A stretch of DNA of 33,353 nt from positions 1-33,353 of the forward strand of contig CAMEZQ010000023.1 in NCBI GenBank assembly GCA_945947915.1, given 5' to 3'. This document shows, in pieces, positions 1 to 6,910 of the stretch. Under the pieces are notes generated by a model. It was given only the letters and a program-made list of their open reading frames with translations, was not told where the DNA came from and searched no databases. The translations under genes and the position numbers were made by a program. This DNA comes from an uncultured Clostridia bacterium. Its GTDB lineage: Bacteria > Bacillota > Clostridia > Oscillospirales > Butyricicoccaceae. Numbering within the stretch: the stretch's first letter is position 1; the number at the start of each line of letters is the position of its first letter.

Positions 1-49
1 GGCCTCTTGAACCCCATTCAAGCGCGCTACCAAACTGCGCTACACCCGG
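1..49 (-). tRNA. tRNA-Pro(GGG), 5' part only (window edge)
   Basis: Read on the minus strand, the first 49 nt fold as the 5' part of a tRNA. The acceptor strand CCGGGTG (49-43) is followed by TA, a D-arm with GCGC/GCGC stems, and an anticodon stem CTTGA/TCAAG. The seven-base loop ATGGGGT (17-11) gives anticodon GGG, which reads proline CCC/CCU codons. The T-arm and 3' acceptor strand lie outside the window. It is divergent from the second tRNA-Pro and has its own sigma-A-type promoter. Confidence 0.88.
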
Positions 50-61
50 TCGGCAGATGAT

Positions 62-90
62 ATACTAACACACAGTTTTTGTATTGTCAA
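62..90 (-). promoter_or_regulatory. Promoter of tRNA-Pro(GGG)
   Basis: On the minus strand there is a perfect -35 TTGACA (90-85), a 17-nt spacer and a -10 TAGTAT (67-62). The -10 ends 12 nt before the mature tRNA 5' end at 49, as expected for a strong sigma-A stable-RNA promoter. Confidence 0.85.
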
Positions 91-190
91 GCCTTTTCGG
101 AAAATCTGTTCAGCTTCTTGTGTAGCGGACATGAACTTTTGCGGCCTCATGACATAAGCGGCGCCTCCCTGCCGCCGGGCAAAAAAACTG

Positions 191-220
191 TTGACATTTC
201 GCGTGATTATGCAGTATACT
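191..220 (+). promoter_or_regulatory. Promoter of tRNA-Pro(CGG)
   Basis: A perfect -35 TTGACA (191-196), an 18-nt spacer and -10 TATACT (215-220) lie 17 nt before the tRNA 5' end at 238. The 100-nt stretch between this promoter and the divergent one contains no recognisable gene. Confidence 0.88.
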
Positions 221-237
221 ATATTAGCTATGAAAAA

Positions 238-313
238 CGGGGTGTAGCTCAGCTGGCAGAGCGCTTGGTTCGGGACCAAGAGGCCGTGCGTTCAAGTCGC
301 ATCACTCCGACCA
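238..313 (+). tRNA. tRNA-Pro(CGG)
   Basis: This is a complete 76-nt cloverleaf with encoded CCA (311-313). Acceptor strand CGGGGTG (238-244) pairs with CACTCCG, with one G-T pair. The D-stem is GCTC/GAGC. Anticodon stem CTTGG/CCAAG encloses loop TTCGGGA, with anticodon CGG at 271-273, reading proline CCG. The T-arm is GTGCG-TTCAAGT-CGCAT. The gene is followed by an intrinsic terminator and then by tandem partial copies of its own 3' half. Confidence 0.95.
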
Positions 314-320
314 ATCATTC

Positions 321-356
321 AGCCCGGATCGCGTCAACGGTCCGGGCTTCTTTTTT
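321..356 (+). terminator. Intrinsic terminator of tRNA-Pro(CGG), repeat copy 1
   Basis: Stem AGCCCGGA/TCCGGGCT with a 12-nt loop is followed by TCTTTTTT, 7 nt after the tRNA CCA. Confidence 0.9.
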
Positions 357-424
357 ACACCGCAACGCACGGCCTCTTGTTTATTCCATCCTCGGCCCTC
401 GGCCGCAAGCACAGCGTGCGCCGC

Positions 425-456
425 GGCCGTGCGTTCAAGTCGCATCACTCCGACCA
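425..456 (+). pseudogene. tRNA-Pro(CGG) 3'-half remnant, copy 2
   Basis: These 32 nt are identical to the tRNA 3' half (variable region, T-arm, 3' acceptor strand, discriminator A and CCA). No D-arm or anticodon arm lies upstream, so it cannot be a functional tRNA. It is followed by its own copy of the terminator. Confidence 0.9.
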
Positions 457-463
457 TTTATTC

Positions 464-499
464 AGCCCGGATCGCGTCAACGGTCCGGGCTTCTTTTTT
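464..499 (+). terminator. Intrinsic terminator, repeat copy 2
   Basis: It has the same stem (AGCCCGGA/TCCGGGCT), loop and T-run as the terminator after the intact tRNA, displaced by exactly 143 nt. Confidence 0.85.
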
Positions 500-567
500 A
501 CACCGCAACGCACGGCCTCTTGTTTATTCCATCCTTGGCCCTCGGCCACAAGCACAGCGTGCGCCGC

Positions 568-599
568 GGCCGTGCGTTCAAGTCGCATCACTCCGACCA
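568..599 (+). pseudogene. tRNA-Pro(CGG) 3'-half remnant, copy 3
   Basis: This is the third 32-nt copy of the tRNA 3' half including CCA, again without the 5' half. The flank after CCA differs (atcgata rather than atcattc), so the third unit diverges just before its terminator. Confidence 0.9.
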
Positions 600-605
600 A
601 TCGAT

Positions 606-643
606 AAGCCCGGATCGCGTCAACGGTCCGGGCGTCTTTTTTT
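606..643 (+). terminator. Intrinsic terminator, repeat copy 3
   Basis: Stem AAGCCCGGA/TCCGGGC with the same 12-nt loop is followed by GTCTTTTTTT. It ends the array. Confidence 0.8.
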
Positions 644-685
644 GCGCCGATACCCGTTCTGCGCCGCCGCCTTACAAACAGCGCT

Positions 686-716
686 CCCGGCTCCCCGCAA
701 AAAACCGGGTTTTTTT
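686..716 (+). terminator. Additional terminator-like hairpin before abgB
   Basis: A short stem CCCGG (686-690) / CCGGG (705-709) is followed by seven T. It lies directly upstream of the abgB promoter and may insulate it from tRNA transcription. The stem is only five pairs long. Confidence 0.5.
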
Positions 717-718
717 GC

Positions 719-747
719 TTTACCTCCCCGCGCCAATATGCTATAAT
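719..747 (+). promoter_or_regulatory. Promoter of the abgB-like gene
   Basis: -35 TTTACC (719-724), a 17-nt spacer and an extended -10, TGC-TATAAT (-10 at 742-747). The ~87-nt leader to the start codon contains a loose inverted repeat TTCCAC...GTGGAA, but no recognisable riboswitch. Confidence 0.75.
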
Positions 748-840
748 TTAGATGATTTCCACGAGTGTGTGTCTTTGTGCCATTTTGTTTTGTGGAACAT
801 TGCCAAAAAAACTAAAATTTATTTGTAAAGGATGATAGCT

Positions 841-2274
841 ATGAGTATCGAAAAGATCGTCGAGTGTATCAACGCCAAGGCCGATATGCTGACCCAGGCC
901 AGCGACAACATCTGGGAATACGCCGAAATGGCCTTCCGTGAACACAAATCGATGAATGAGATCTGCGCCATCCTGGAAGCTGAAGGCTTCAAGGTCGAAA
1001 AGGGCATCGGCGACGTCGAGACGGCTTTCTCGGGCACCTACGGCACCGGCAAGCCGGTCATCGGCATCCTGGGCGAGTTCGACGCGCTGGATAACCTCAA
1101 CCAGGTGGCAGGCGCCACACATAAGGAATCCTTCAAGGAAGGCTGCCCCGGCCACGGCTGCGGCCACAATCTGTTCGGCATCGGCTCGCTGGCTGCCGCC
1201 ATCGCCGTCAAGGAATATCTGAAGGAGACCGGCGCTTCGGGCACCGTCGTCTATTTCGGCACCCCCGGTGAAGAGGGCGGTTCCGGCAAGGCCTTCATGG
1301 CCAGAGAGGGCGTCTTCGACGGCCTCGACGCCGCCATCACCTGGCATCCCGGCTCGGTCAACATGGCTTCCAACAACAGCTCCCTGGCCAACATCCAGGT
1401 CAAGTTCAAATATGACGGCATCAGCGCCCACGCCGCCGGCGACCCCCAGAACGGCCGCAGCGCCCTCGACGCCGTGGAGCTGCTCAACATCGGCGTGCAG
1501 TTCCTGCGCGAGCACATGATCCCCGAAGCCCGTATCCATTACGCCATCACCGACGCCGGCGGCTTCTCCCCCAACGTCGTCCAGCCCCACGCCGAAGTCC
1601 TCTACCTGATCCGCGCGCCCAAAAACGCCCAGGTCAAGAAGCTTTACGACCGCGTAATGAAGATCGCCAACGGCGCCGCGCTGATGACCGAGACCACCAT
1701 GACATACGAGTTCATCAAGGCCTGCTCCAACGTCGTCAACAACGTCACCCTGGAACGCGCTCTCGATAAGAACCTGCATGCCGTTCCCCTGCCCGAATAC
1801 ACTGCCGAAGAGCTGGAAACAGCCCAGGCTTATAAAGACACAACCGCCGCCGACGACGCCGATCTGGCTGAGAAGTATTCGGCCGGCGGCCCCGAAGTCG
1901 TCAAGTTCATCAAGGAGCATCAGGGCGGCCCCCTCAACAACTTCATCATGCCCTACTTCCCCTCGGGCAAGGCCATGGGCGGCTCCACCGACGTGGGCGA
2001 TGTCAGCTGGGTCTGCCCGACTGCCCAGATCAACGCCGTCACCCTGGCTGCCAACACCCCCGGCCACTCCTGGCAGATCGTTGCCCAGGGCAAATCCTCC
2101 ATCGCCCATAAGGGTATGCTCTATGCCGGCGAAGTCATGGCTGCCACCGTCATCGATCTGATGAACGATCCCGAAATGCTGGCCGCCGCCAAGGCCGAAC
2201 ACGCCGAGAAGGTCGGCCCCGAAGGCTACATCTGCCCCATCCCCAAGGGCATCAAGCCCCAGCCCATCAAGTAA
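841..2274 (+). CDS. abgB: M20-family amidohydrolase, AbgB-like
   Basis: This is a 477-aa cytoplasmic metallo-amidohydrolase. It resembles the B subunit of the p-aminobenzoyl-glutamate hydrolase AbgAB over its whole length, which is close to the ~480 aa of E. coli AbgB. Visible signatures are GILGEFDAL, the metal-binding stretch GHGCGHNL (~residues 100-107), GTPGEEGGSGK with the catalytic Glu pair, TWHP, ISAHAA in the dimerisation domain, STDVGDVSW and the C-terminal CPIPKGIKP. The start at 841 is preferred over the in-frame ATG at 832 because AAAGG lies nine bases before it and directly abuts the other. It is monocistronic, with its own promoter and terminator. No AbgA partner or AbgT transporter is visible, so the real substrate may be another N-acyl or dipeptide-like amide; that is inference. 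Confidence 0.9.
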   Translation: MSIEKIVECINAKADMLTQASDNIWEYAEMAFREHKSMNEICAILEAEGFKVEKGIGDVETAFSGTYGTGKPVIGILGEFDALDNLNQVAGATHKESFKEGCPGHGCGHNLFGIGSLAAAIAVKEYLKETGASGTVVYFGTPGEEGGSGKAFMAREGVFDGLDAAITWHPGSVNMASNNSSLANIQVKFKYDGISAHAAGDPQNGRSALDAVELLNIGVQFLREHMIPEARIHYAITDAGGFSPNVVQPHAEVLYLIRAPKNAQVKKLYDRVMKIANGAALMTETTMTYEFIKACSNVVNNVTLERALDKNLHAVPLPEYTAEELETAQAYKDTTAADDADLAEKYSAGGPEVVKFIKEHQGGPLNNFIMPYFPSGKAMGGSTDVGDVSWVCPTAQINAVTLAANTPGHSWQIVAQGKSSIAHKGMLYAGEVMAATVIDLMNDPEMLAAAKAEHAEKVGPEGYICPIPKGIKPQPIK

Positions 2275-2305
2275 ACATACCCCAATCACGGCGCATCAGA
2301 CGAAA

Positions 2306-2339
2306 CGGCGCGGCCCCAGAAAGGCCGCGCCGTCTTTTT
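2306..2339 (+). terminator. Intrinsic terminator of abgB
   Basis: A perfect 10-bp stem CGGCGCGGCC/GGCCGCGCCG with a 7-nt loop is followed by TCTTTTTA, 31 nt after the stop codon. Confidence 0.9.
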
Positions 2340-2357
2340 ATGTCCGGTATGATCCTG

Positions 2358-2404
2358 TAAAAAAACAAGCTCCGGCGGCAGACACCATCCGCGCGCCGAA
2401 GCTC
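2358..2404 (-). terminator. Intrinsic terminator of the radical SAM gene
   Basis: On the minus strand AGCTTCGGCG pairs with CGCCGGAGCT (one wobble) and is followed by TGTTTTTTT. It lies just downstream of the radical SAM stop codon and faces the abgB terminator, so the two transcription units converge here. Confidence 0.75.
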
Positions 2405-2436
2405 TACTGCCATTTTGCCGCGCCGGGTACAGGCCC

Positions 2437-3411
2437 TCATAAAGGGCGGATTTCCGGGCGCAGACAGTCTTTTTCACCCCGGATGGAAATGATGCATCCC
2501 GCCTGCCGAAAGCGCTCCAGATTGCGTTTTTTCTGTCCTATGGCGATAGACAGCATTTTTTCTGGGACCATTACGGTACACGGAACGCCCCGGGGCAGCA
2601 GCGGCAGCATCCGACGGTAAAAACGCTCGCTGAAAACCAGCTCGCCCAAAGCCGGATGATAGGCTCCGGCCTTGACGGCGCCGCCCGAAAGCTCTTCGGT
2701 GGGATTGAGCCCCAGACGGATGACCGGGACCGATCTTTCCTCAAAAATATCCAGCAGGTCGGCGCAGATCTCTACAGCCCCGTCGACGGTGAGGGGACGG
2801 TAAAGCCCCCGGCGGTAGAGGTCATACAGCGGCGTATGCGACAGCACGCAGGTGGGATAGATGCGCACGCCGTCGGGCCCCAGCGCGGCCAGCTGCCGCG
2901 CCGTCTGCCGCTCGTCCTCGGCCGTACTGCCCGGCAGCCCGACCATCATCTGCAAAATGAGTTCAAAGCCATGTGCCTTCACCCTGCGGGCGGCCTCCGC
3001 TGTGTCGGCGGCCCGATGGCCTCTGCCCGCTTCACGCAGCACCTCGTCGGACATGGACTGGGCCCCCAGCTCGATGGTGTCGACGCCGTACCGGGCCAGC
3101 AGGTCCAATACCCCGTCGTCAACGGCGTCGGGCCGGGTGGAGATGCGGATACCCGTGCAGCTTCCGTCCCGCAGGAAAGGCTGCACGGCCTCCAGATAGG
3201 CCATCATGGCCTCCCGGCCGATGGCCGTGAAGCTGCCGCCGTAAAAGGCGATCTGGGGCCGACACGCCCGCTCCAGGCCTGCTTCCACCAGCGCCGCCGC
3301 CTGTGCCGGCGTCGGTGCCTGACGTGCGGCGATCTGCTTCTGGTCGCAGAAAACGCAGTTGTGGGGGCAGCCCAGATGGGGAATGAACACGGGAAGGATA
3401 GAACGCTTCAC
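2437..3411 (-). CDS. Radical SAM protein, Elp3-like family
   Basis: A 324-aa radical S-adenosylmethionine enzyme. The [4Fe-4S] motif is C15-x3-C19-x2-C22 (GCPHNCVFCDQ), close to the N terminus. It is followed by the family pattern FYGGSFTAI, then GIRISTRPD, TIELGAQSM, LQMMVGLPG and VRIYPTCVL. This layout matches the Elp3-type radical SAM domain with its C-terminal extension but without the acetyltransferase domain. Such stand-alone proteins commonly sit next to rnc in Clostridia; their substrate is not established. The start is GTG, with AGGA about seven bases upstream, three bases after the rnc stop, so it is translated with rnc. It ends at a terminator. Confidence 0.85.
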   Translation of the reverse strand: MKRSILPVFIPHLGCPHNCVFCDQKQIAARQAPTPAQAAALVEAGLERACRPQIAFYGGSFTAIGREAMMAYLEAVQPFLRDGSCTGIRISTRPDAVDDGVLDLLARYGVDTIELGAQSMSDEVLREAGRGHRAADTAEAARRVKAHGFELILQMMVGLPGSTAEDERQTARQLAALGPDGVRIYPTCVLSHTPLYDLYRRGLYRPLTVDGAVEICADLLDIFEERSVPVIRLGLNPTEELSGGAVKAGAYHPALGELVFSERFYRRMLPLLPRGVPCTVMVPEKMLSIAIGQKKRNLERFRQAGCIISIRGEKDCLRPEIRPL

Positions 3412-3414
3412 AGG

Positions 3415-4092
3415 TTATTCCTGCCCCATCAGTTCCAGCGCCGCCCGGGCCGCCGCCTGCTCGGCCTGCTTTTTGCTGTGGCCGCTGCCGACGGCGATGG
3501 GATTGGAATTGATATGGACCTCGATGACAAAGGTCTTGTCGTGAGCCGGACCGCTCTCCGATTTGAGATGATAGGAAAGGGTCTCCTGGTGGTTTTTCTG
3601 GACGATCTCCTGCAGGGTGGTCTTATAGTCGATGAGCTTATGGCCCTCGGCGATGGTGCCGGCCTTGCGGATGAGGAATTCCAGGATAAAGCCCTTGGCC
3701 GCTTCTATGCCGCCGTCGAGGTAAATGGCCGCCAAAACAGCTTCGACCGCGTCGGACAGCACCGAGGGCCGCTTGTTTCCTCCGCCATTTATCTCGCCCT
3801 TGCCCAGCAGCAGATACCTGCCCAGATCGATCTCCTGGGCGAACTCATAAAGCGACTGTTCGCAGACGATGGAGGCCCGCAGCTTGGTCATCTCGCCCTC
3901 GGGCAGTTCGGTGTAGGTATTGTAGATATACTCGGCCGAGATCATGCCCAGCACGGCGTCGCCCAGATATTCCAGCCGTTCGTTGCTCTTGACATGGTGG
4001 GCCCGGTGCTCGTTGGCGTAGGAGCTGTGGCACAGCGCGTTGGACAGCAGCGCGGGATCCCGGAAATGATAGCCCTTGATTTCTTCGATCAT
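3415..4092 (-). CDS. rnc: Ribonuclease III
   Basis: A 225-aa double-strand-specific endoribonuclease that processes rRNA precursors and other structured RNAs. The N-terminal nuclease domain carries the signature NERLEYLGDAVL (residues 37-48, metal-binding E41 and D45) and a second acidic helix, PSVLSDAVEAVLAAIY. The C-terminal double-stranded RNA-binding domain ends in GSGHSKKQAEQAAARAAL. The start at 4092 (MIEEIKGY) is chosen because AAAGGAG lies seven bases upstream. The frame stays open to 4170, but that extension runs through the hairpin behind acpP and has no homology-like content. Gene order acpP-rnc is classical; here the radical SAM gene follows instead of smc-ftsY. Confidence 0.95.
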   Translation of the reverse strand: MIEEIKGYHFRDPALLSNALCHSSYANEHRAHHVKSNERLEYLGDAVLGMISAEYIYNTYTELPEGEMTKLRASIVCEQSLYEFAQEIDLGRYLLLGKGEINGGGNKRPSVLSDAVEAVLAAIYLDGGIEAAKGFILEFLIRKAGTIAEGHKLIDYKTTLQEIVQKNHQETLSYHLKSESGPAHDKTFVIEVHINSNPIAVGSGHSKKQAEQAAARAALELMGQE

Positions 4093-4123
4093 GTTCTGAC
4101 TCCTTTCATTCTTTCTGTCCCCG

Positions 4124-4157
4124 TAAAGAAACGTCGGGGCCGTTTCCGGCCCCGACG
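4124..4157 (-). terminator. Hairpin terminator/attenuator between acpP and rnc
   Basis: On the minus strand CGTCGGGGCCG pairs with CGGCCCCGACG (11 perfect pairs) around a GAAA tetraloop and is followed by TTTCTTT. It starts 13 nt after the acpP stop. It probably stops most acpP transcripts and lets a fraction into rnc, which suits the much higher demand for acyl carrier protein. Confidence 0.8.
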
Positions 4158-4169
4158 GAGATTTGTTCA

Positions 4170-4400
4170 TTACAGGCGGTCGGAAATGTAATTGACGACA
4201 TCCCCAACGGTGCGCACGTTTTCCAGAACGTCCTCTTCGATCTCGCCCAGATCGAACTCGTCTTCCACTTCCAGCATCAGATCGACGACGTCGATCGAGT
4301 CGGCATTGAGGTCGTTGATAAAATGCGTATCCATCGTAATGTCTTCTGCATCAACGCTGAAATGCTCCGCAATCAGGTTTGCCAGCTTTTCAAAAACCAT
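4170..4400 (-). CDS. acpP: Acyl carrier protein
   Basis: A 76-aa acidic acyl carrier protein, the phosphopantetheine-bearing shuttle of fatty-acid synthesis. The attachment serine is Ser35 in NADSIDVVDL. Most family members have DSL at this point, so Ile36 is a mild variant. Length and charge are typical. GGAGG precedes the ATG. The gene has its own strong promoter in the gap after plsX and is followed by a strong hairpin, so it can be made in excess of its neighbours. plsX, acpP and rnc together form a reduced version of the Firmicutes lipid/RNase III cluster; fabD and fabG are absent here. Confidence 0.96.
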   Translation of the reverse strand: MVFEKLANLIAEHFSVDAEDITMDTHFINDLNADSIDVVDLMLEVEDEFDLGEIEEDVLENVRTVGDVVNYISDRL

Positions 4401-4492
4401 GATATATTCCTCCGTTATATTAAAAATGGATCAAAATGAAAATACATCTTTTTCCCCTGCCCGGCAGCGCCGGACCAAGATTACAATTTTGG

Positions 4493-4521
4493 ATTATAGC
4501 AAAGCTTTCAGCTATTGTAAA
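4493..4521 (-). promoter_or_regulatory. Promoter of acpP
   Basis: Minus-strand -35 TTTACA (4521-4516), a 17-nt spacer and a perfect -10 TATAAT (4498-4493), about 90 nt before the acpP start. It lies just after the plsX stop. I do not see a clear FapR-type operator. Confidence 0.85.
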
Positions 4522-4538
4522 CAGGTTTTTGGGATATT

Positions 4539-5588
4539 TTACTCGCCGGCTGTTTCTTCTTTCCGGGCCGGACGGAAAGCCGCCAGCGCGGGCGCCTTGT
4601 CGGCGATCTCCTCAAGGATACCCGACTGCACATAGCGGCAGGCCTGCGCGACGGCGCTGCGAGTGGCCTCGGGATCGCTGGAGCCGTGGGCCTTGATGAC
4701 CGGCCGGGAAATACCCAGCAGGGGCGCGCCGCCCACCTTTTTGTAATCCATGGTCTGCTTGAGGTCGTTGAGGCCCCCCTTGACCAGCAGCGCCGCCAGC
4801 ATGGTCAGGATATTCTTCTTGAACATCCCCTTGAGGATGCCGACCAGATAGAGGCCCAGGCCCTCGTAGGTCTTGAGGACCACGTTGCCAGTAAAGCCGT
4901 CGGTGACCAGCACGTCGGCTGCGCCCAGCGCGATGTCGCGGCCCTCCACGTTGCCCACGAACCGGATCAGGCCCTCCTGATCGGCCTGCTTCAGCAGCTG
5001 ATAGGCCTCCACATGCATGGGGGTACCCTTCGTGTCTTCGGCGCCGTTGTTGATCAGGCCCACTCTGGGATTTTTCACACCCAGCAGCTTTTCCACATAC
5101 TGCGAACCCATAAAGGCGAACTGCACCATGTCCTCGGGATTGCAGACCACGTTGGCGCCGCAGTCGATGAGCAGCGAATAGCCCGATTTGGTGGGCAGGC
5201 AGGGCGCCAGGGCCGGACGGCGGATGCCCTTGATGCGCTTGAGCACGAAGGTGCTGCCGGCCAGAACGGCGCCGGTATTGCCGGCCGAAAGGGCGGCGTC
5301 GCCCTCGCCCTGCGCCAGCAGATTGAGCGCCACCGACAGGGACGAATCCTTCTTGCGGTGGAAAGCCAGCGTGGGACTGTCATGCATATCAATGACCTCG
5401 GTGGTATGGACGACCCGGATGCGCTGGTCTTCCAGCGCCTTTTCGCGGGCCAGCACCTGCCGGATCTGTCCCTCGTCGCCCACCAGCGTCACCGACAGCC
5501 CTTCATGGTCGTTTAAAGCGCGCACGGCGCCGGCGACCAGGGCGTCGGGACCGTTGTCGCTGCCCATGACATCGATGATGATCCTCAT
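4539..5588 (-). CDS. plsX: Phosphate acyltransferase PlsX
   Basis: A 349-aa peripheral enzyme that converts acyl-ACP to acyl-phosphate, the donor for PlsY in phosphatidic acid synthesis. The N-terminal signature is RIIIDVMGSDNGPDA, typical of PlsX, with further conserved patterns SAGNTGAVLAGS, RPALAPCLPT, GANVVCNPEDMVQFA and VTDGFTGNVVLKTYEG. The length is normal for the family. Its ATG overlaps the trmFO stop codon (ATGA), indicating translational coupling to the long ktrB-to-plsX run. The C-terminal tail of about 15 residues is charged and probably unstructured. Confidence 0.95.
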   Translation of the reverse strand: MRIIIDVMGSDNGPDALVAGAVRALNDHEGLSVTLVGDEGQIRQVLAREKALEDQRIRVVHTTEVIDMHDSPTLAFHRKKDSSLSVALNLLAQGEGDAALSAGNTGAVLAGSTFVLKRIKGIRRPALAPCLPTKSGYSLLIDCGANVVCNPEDMVQFAFMGSQYVEKLLGVKNPRVGLINNGAEDTKGTPMHVEAYQLLKQADQEGLIRFVGNVEGRDIALGAADVLVTDGFTGNVVLKTYEGLGLYLVGILKGMFKKNILTMLAALLVKGGLNDLKQTMDYKKVGGAPLLGISRPVIKAHGSSDPEATRSAVAQACRYVQSGILEEIADKAPALAAFRPARKEETAGE

Positions 5589-6910
5589 AAAACGATATCC
5601 TCCTTGATGGTCGGAAGCAGACCCTCCAGTGTTTCAAGAGCGCGCTCGGAGACCTTTTGATATTTTGCCTGCTTGCCCTTGACCCGTTCGTCCAGCGTGT
5701 CGATCAGGCCGAAATTGATGTTCATGGGCTGGAAATTGCCGCCCACATAACCGCTGACGTGGCGGGCCAGCGCGCCCAGGGCCGTTTTGCCGGTGAGATC
5801 GACGAGGGGACGGCCGGCCAGCATACGGGCCATCTGGATGCCGCAGCACAGGCCGGAGGCCGTCGATTCGACATAGCCCTCAACGCCGGTGATCTGGCCG
5901 GCAAAGAAGATCTCCTCCCGGCCGATGACCCGGTAGAAGCCGTCCAGACGGCCGGGGGACGAGAGAAAGCTGTTGCGGTGCATCACACCATAGCGCAGGA
6001 TCTCCGCCTGCTCCAGGCCGGGGATCATGGAAAAGACCCGCTTCTGCTCGGGGAACTTCAGATGGGTCTGAAAGCCGACAATGTTATACATGGTCCTTTC
6101 GGCGTTATCGGCCCGCAGCTGAACGACGGCGTAAGGCTCCTTGCCGGTGCGGGGATCGAGAATGCCTCTGGGCTTCATGGGGCCGTAGCGCAGGGTATCC
6201 TCACCCCGGCGGGCCATGACCTCCACCGGCATGCAGCCCTCGAAAACAGCCTTGTCTTCAAAGCCCTTGACGGGCGCCTCCTCGGCCGTGCGCAGCGCCT
6301 GCACAAAGGCCTGATACTGCGCCTTGTCCATGGGACAGTTGATATAATCAGCCTCGCCCTTGTCGTAGCGGGAGGCGTAGAAGGCTTTGTCCAGATCGAT
6401 CGATGCAAAGCTGACGATGGGCGCTGCCGCGTCGTAGAAATGCAGCGTCCGGTCGCCGCCGAACAGGCGGGCGATATCGTCAAACAGCGCGCCGTCGGTC
6501 AGCGGACCGCTGGCCACGATGACCGGCCCCTCGGGGATGCGGTCGACCCGTTCTTCGATGACAGTGATGTTGGGATGGCCCTGGATCTTTTGGGTAATGT
6601 ATTGGGAAAACCGGTCGCGGTCGACGGCCAGCGCGCCGCCGGCCGGCGTCTGATGGCGGTCGGCGCTCTCCATGATGAGGGAGCCGCAGCGGCGCAGCTC
6701 TTCCTTGAGCAGGCCGGGCGCGTTTGTGAGACTGGCTCCCCGCAGGGAGTTGGAGCAGACCAGCTCGGCGTAATAGGGCTTGCTGTGGGCCGGTGACATC
6801 TCCCGGGGCTTCATCTCGTAAAGCTCGACGGCAAAGCCGCGGATGGCCAGCTGCCACGCGGCCTCGCAGCCGGCCAGGCCGGCGCCGATGATCTTAACCT
6901 TCTGCTGCAT
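5585..6910 (-). CDS. trmFO: tRNA m5U54 methyltransferase TrmFO (folate-dependent)
   Basis: A 441-aa flavoprotein that makes ribothymidine at position 54 of tRNA using methylenetetrahydrofolate. An N-terminal FAD-binding GAGLAGCEAA (residues 9-18) is followed by Cys52 in LVCSNSLRG. A second conserved Cys lies in FEGCMPVEVMA; both cysteine positions are typical of TrmFO. The C-terminal NINFGLID stretch is also characteristic. I prefer the ATG at 6910 (MQQKVKIIG) over a GTG at 6931; an AAGGAAG stretch precedes it. It overlaps the 3' end of topA by 17 nt and the plsX start by 4 nt, so it is part of a tightly packed operon. Confidence 0.94.
   Translation of the reverse strand: MQQKVKIIGAGLAGCEAAWQLAIRGFAVELYEMKPREMSPAHSKPYYAELVCSNSLRGASLTNAPGLLKEELRRCGSLIMESADRHQTPAGGALAVDRDRFSQYITQKIQGHPNITVIEERVDRIPEGPVIVASGPLTDGALFDDIARLFGGDRTLHFYDAAAPIVSFASIDLDKAFYASRYDKGEADYINCPMDKAQYQAFVQALRTAEEAPVKGFEDKAVFEGCMPVEVMARRGEDTLRYGPMKPRGILDPRTGKEPYAVVQLRADNAERTMYNIVGFQTHLKFPEQKRVFSMIPGLEQAEILRYGVMHRNSFLSSPGRLDGFYRVIGREEIFFAGQITGVEGYVESTASGLCCGIQMARMLAGRPLVDLTGKTALGALARHVSGYVGGNFQPMNINFGLIDTLDERVKGKQAKYQKVSERALETLEGLLPTIKEDIVL

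Larger units (their letters stand above)
282..643 (+). repeat. 143-bp tandem array carrying tRNA-Pro 3' halves and terminators
   Basis: A 143-bp unit starts at 282 (inside the tRNA), 425 and 568; the third copy is partial. Each unit begins with the last 32 nt of tRNA-Pro(CGG), from the variable region to CCA. It continues with an intrinsic terminator and, in copies 1 and 2, a ~70-nt spacer. The spacer contains the 16-nt element aacgcacggcctcttg (364-379 and 507-522), the exact reverse complement of tRNA positions 277-292. Copies differ by only a few substitutions, so the duplication is recent or kept homogeneous. The period is not a multiple of three, which argues against a repeated protein. 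Confidence 0.95.

Noticed and set aside
425..599. Two additional functional tRNA genes
   Set aside because: Only the 3' half (T-arm and acceptor strand) is present. Upstream sequence cannot form D- and anticodon arms.
282..643. CRISPR array
   Set aside because: The repeats are 143 bp long with almost identical content throughout and include a tRNA 3' half and terminator. There are no unique spacers and no cas genes.
79..828. Long plus-strand reading frames across the tRNA array (e.g. 249 codons)
   Set aside because: They run through a tRNA gene, terminators and promoter. The 143-bp period shifts frame in each copy, and no ribosome binding site precedes them.
748..2289. 513-codon frame antisense to abgB
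   Set aside because: It mirrors the GC-rich codons of abgB, which has conserved motifs over its whole length. The antisense product is low-complexity Gly/Asp/Val with no domain.
4093..4170. N-terminal extension of RNase III by 26 codons
   Set aside because: The extension would be read through the acpP-rnc hairpin and has no binding site. The internal ATG has AAAGGAG at ideal distance and gives normal length.
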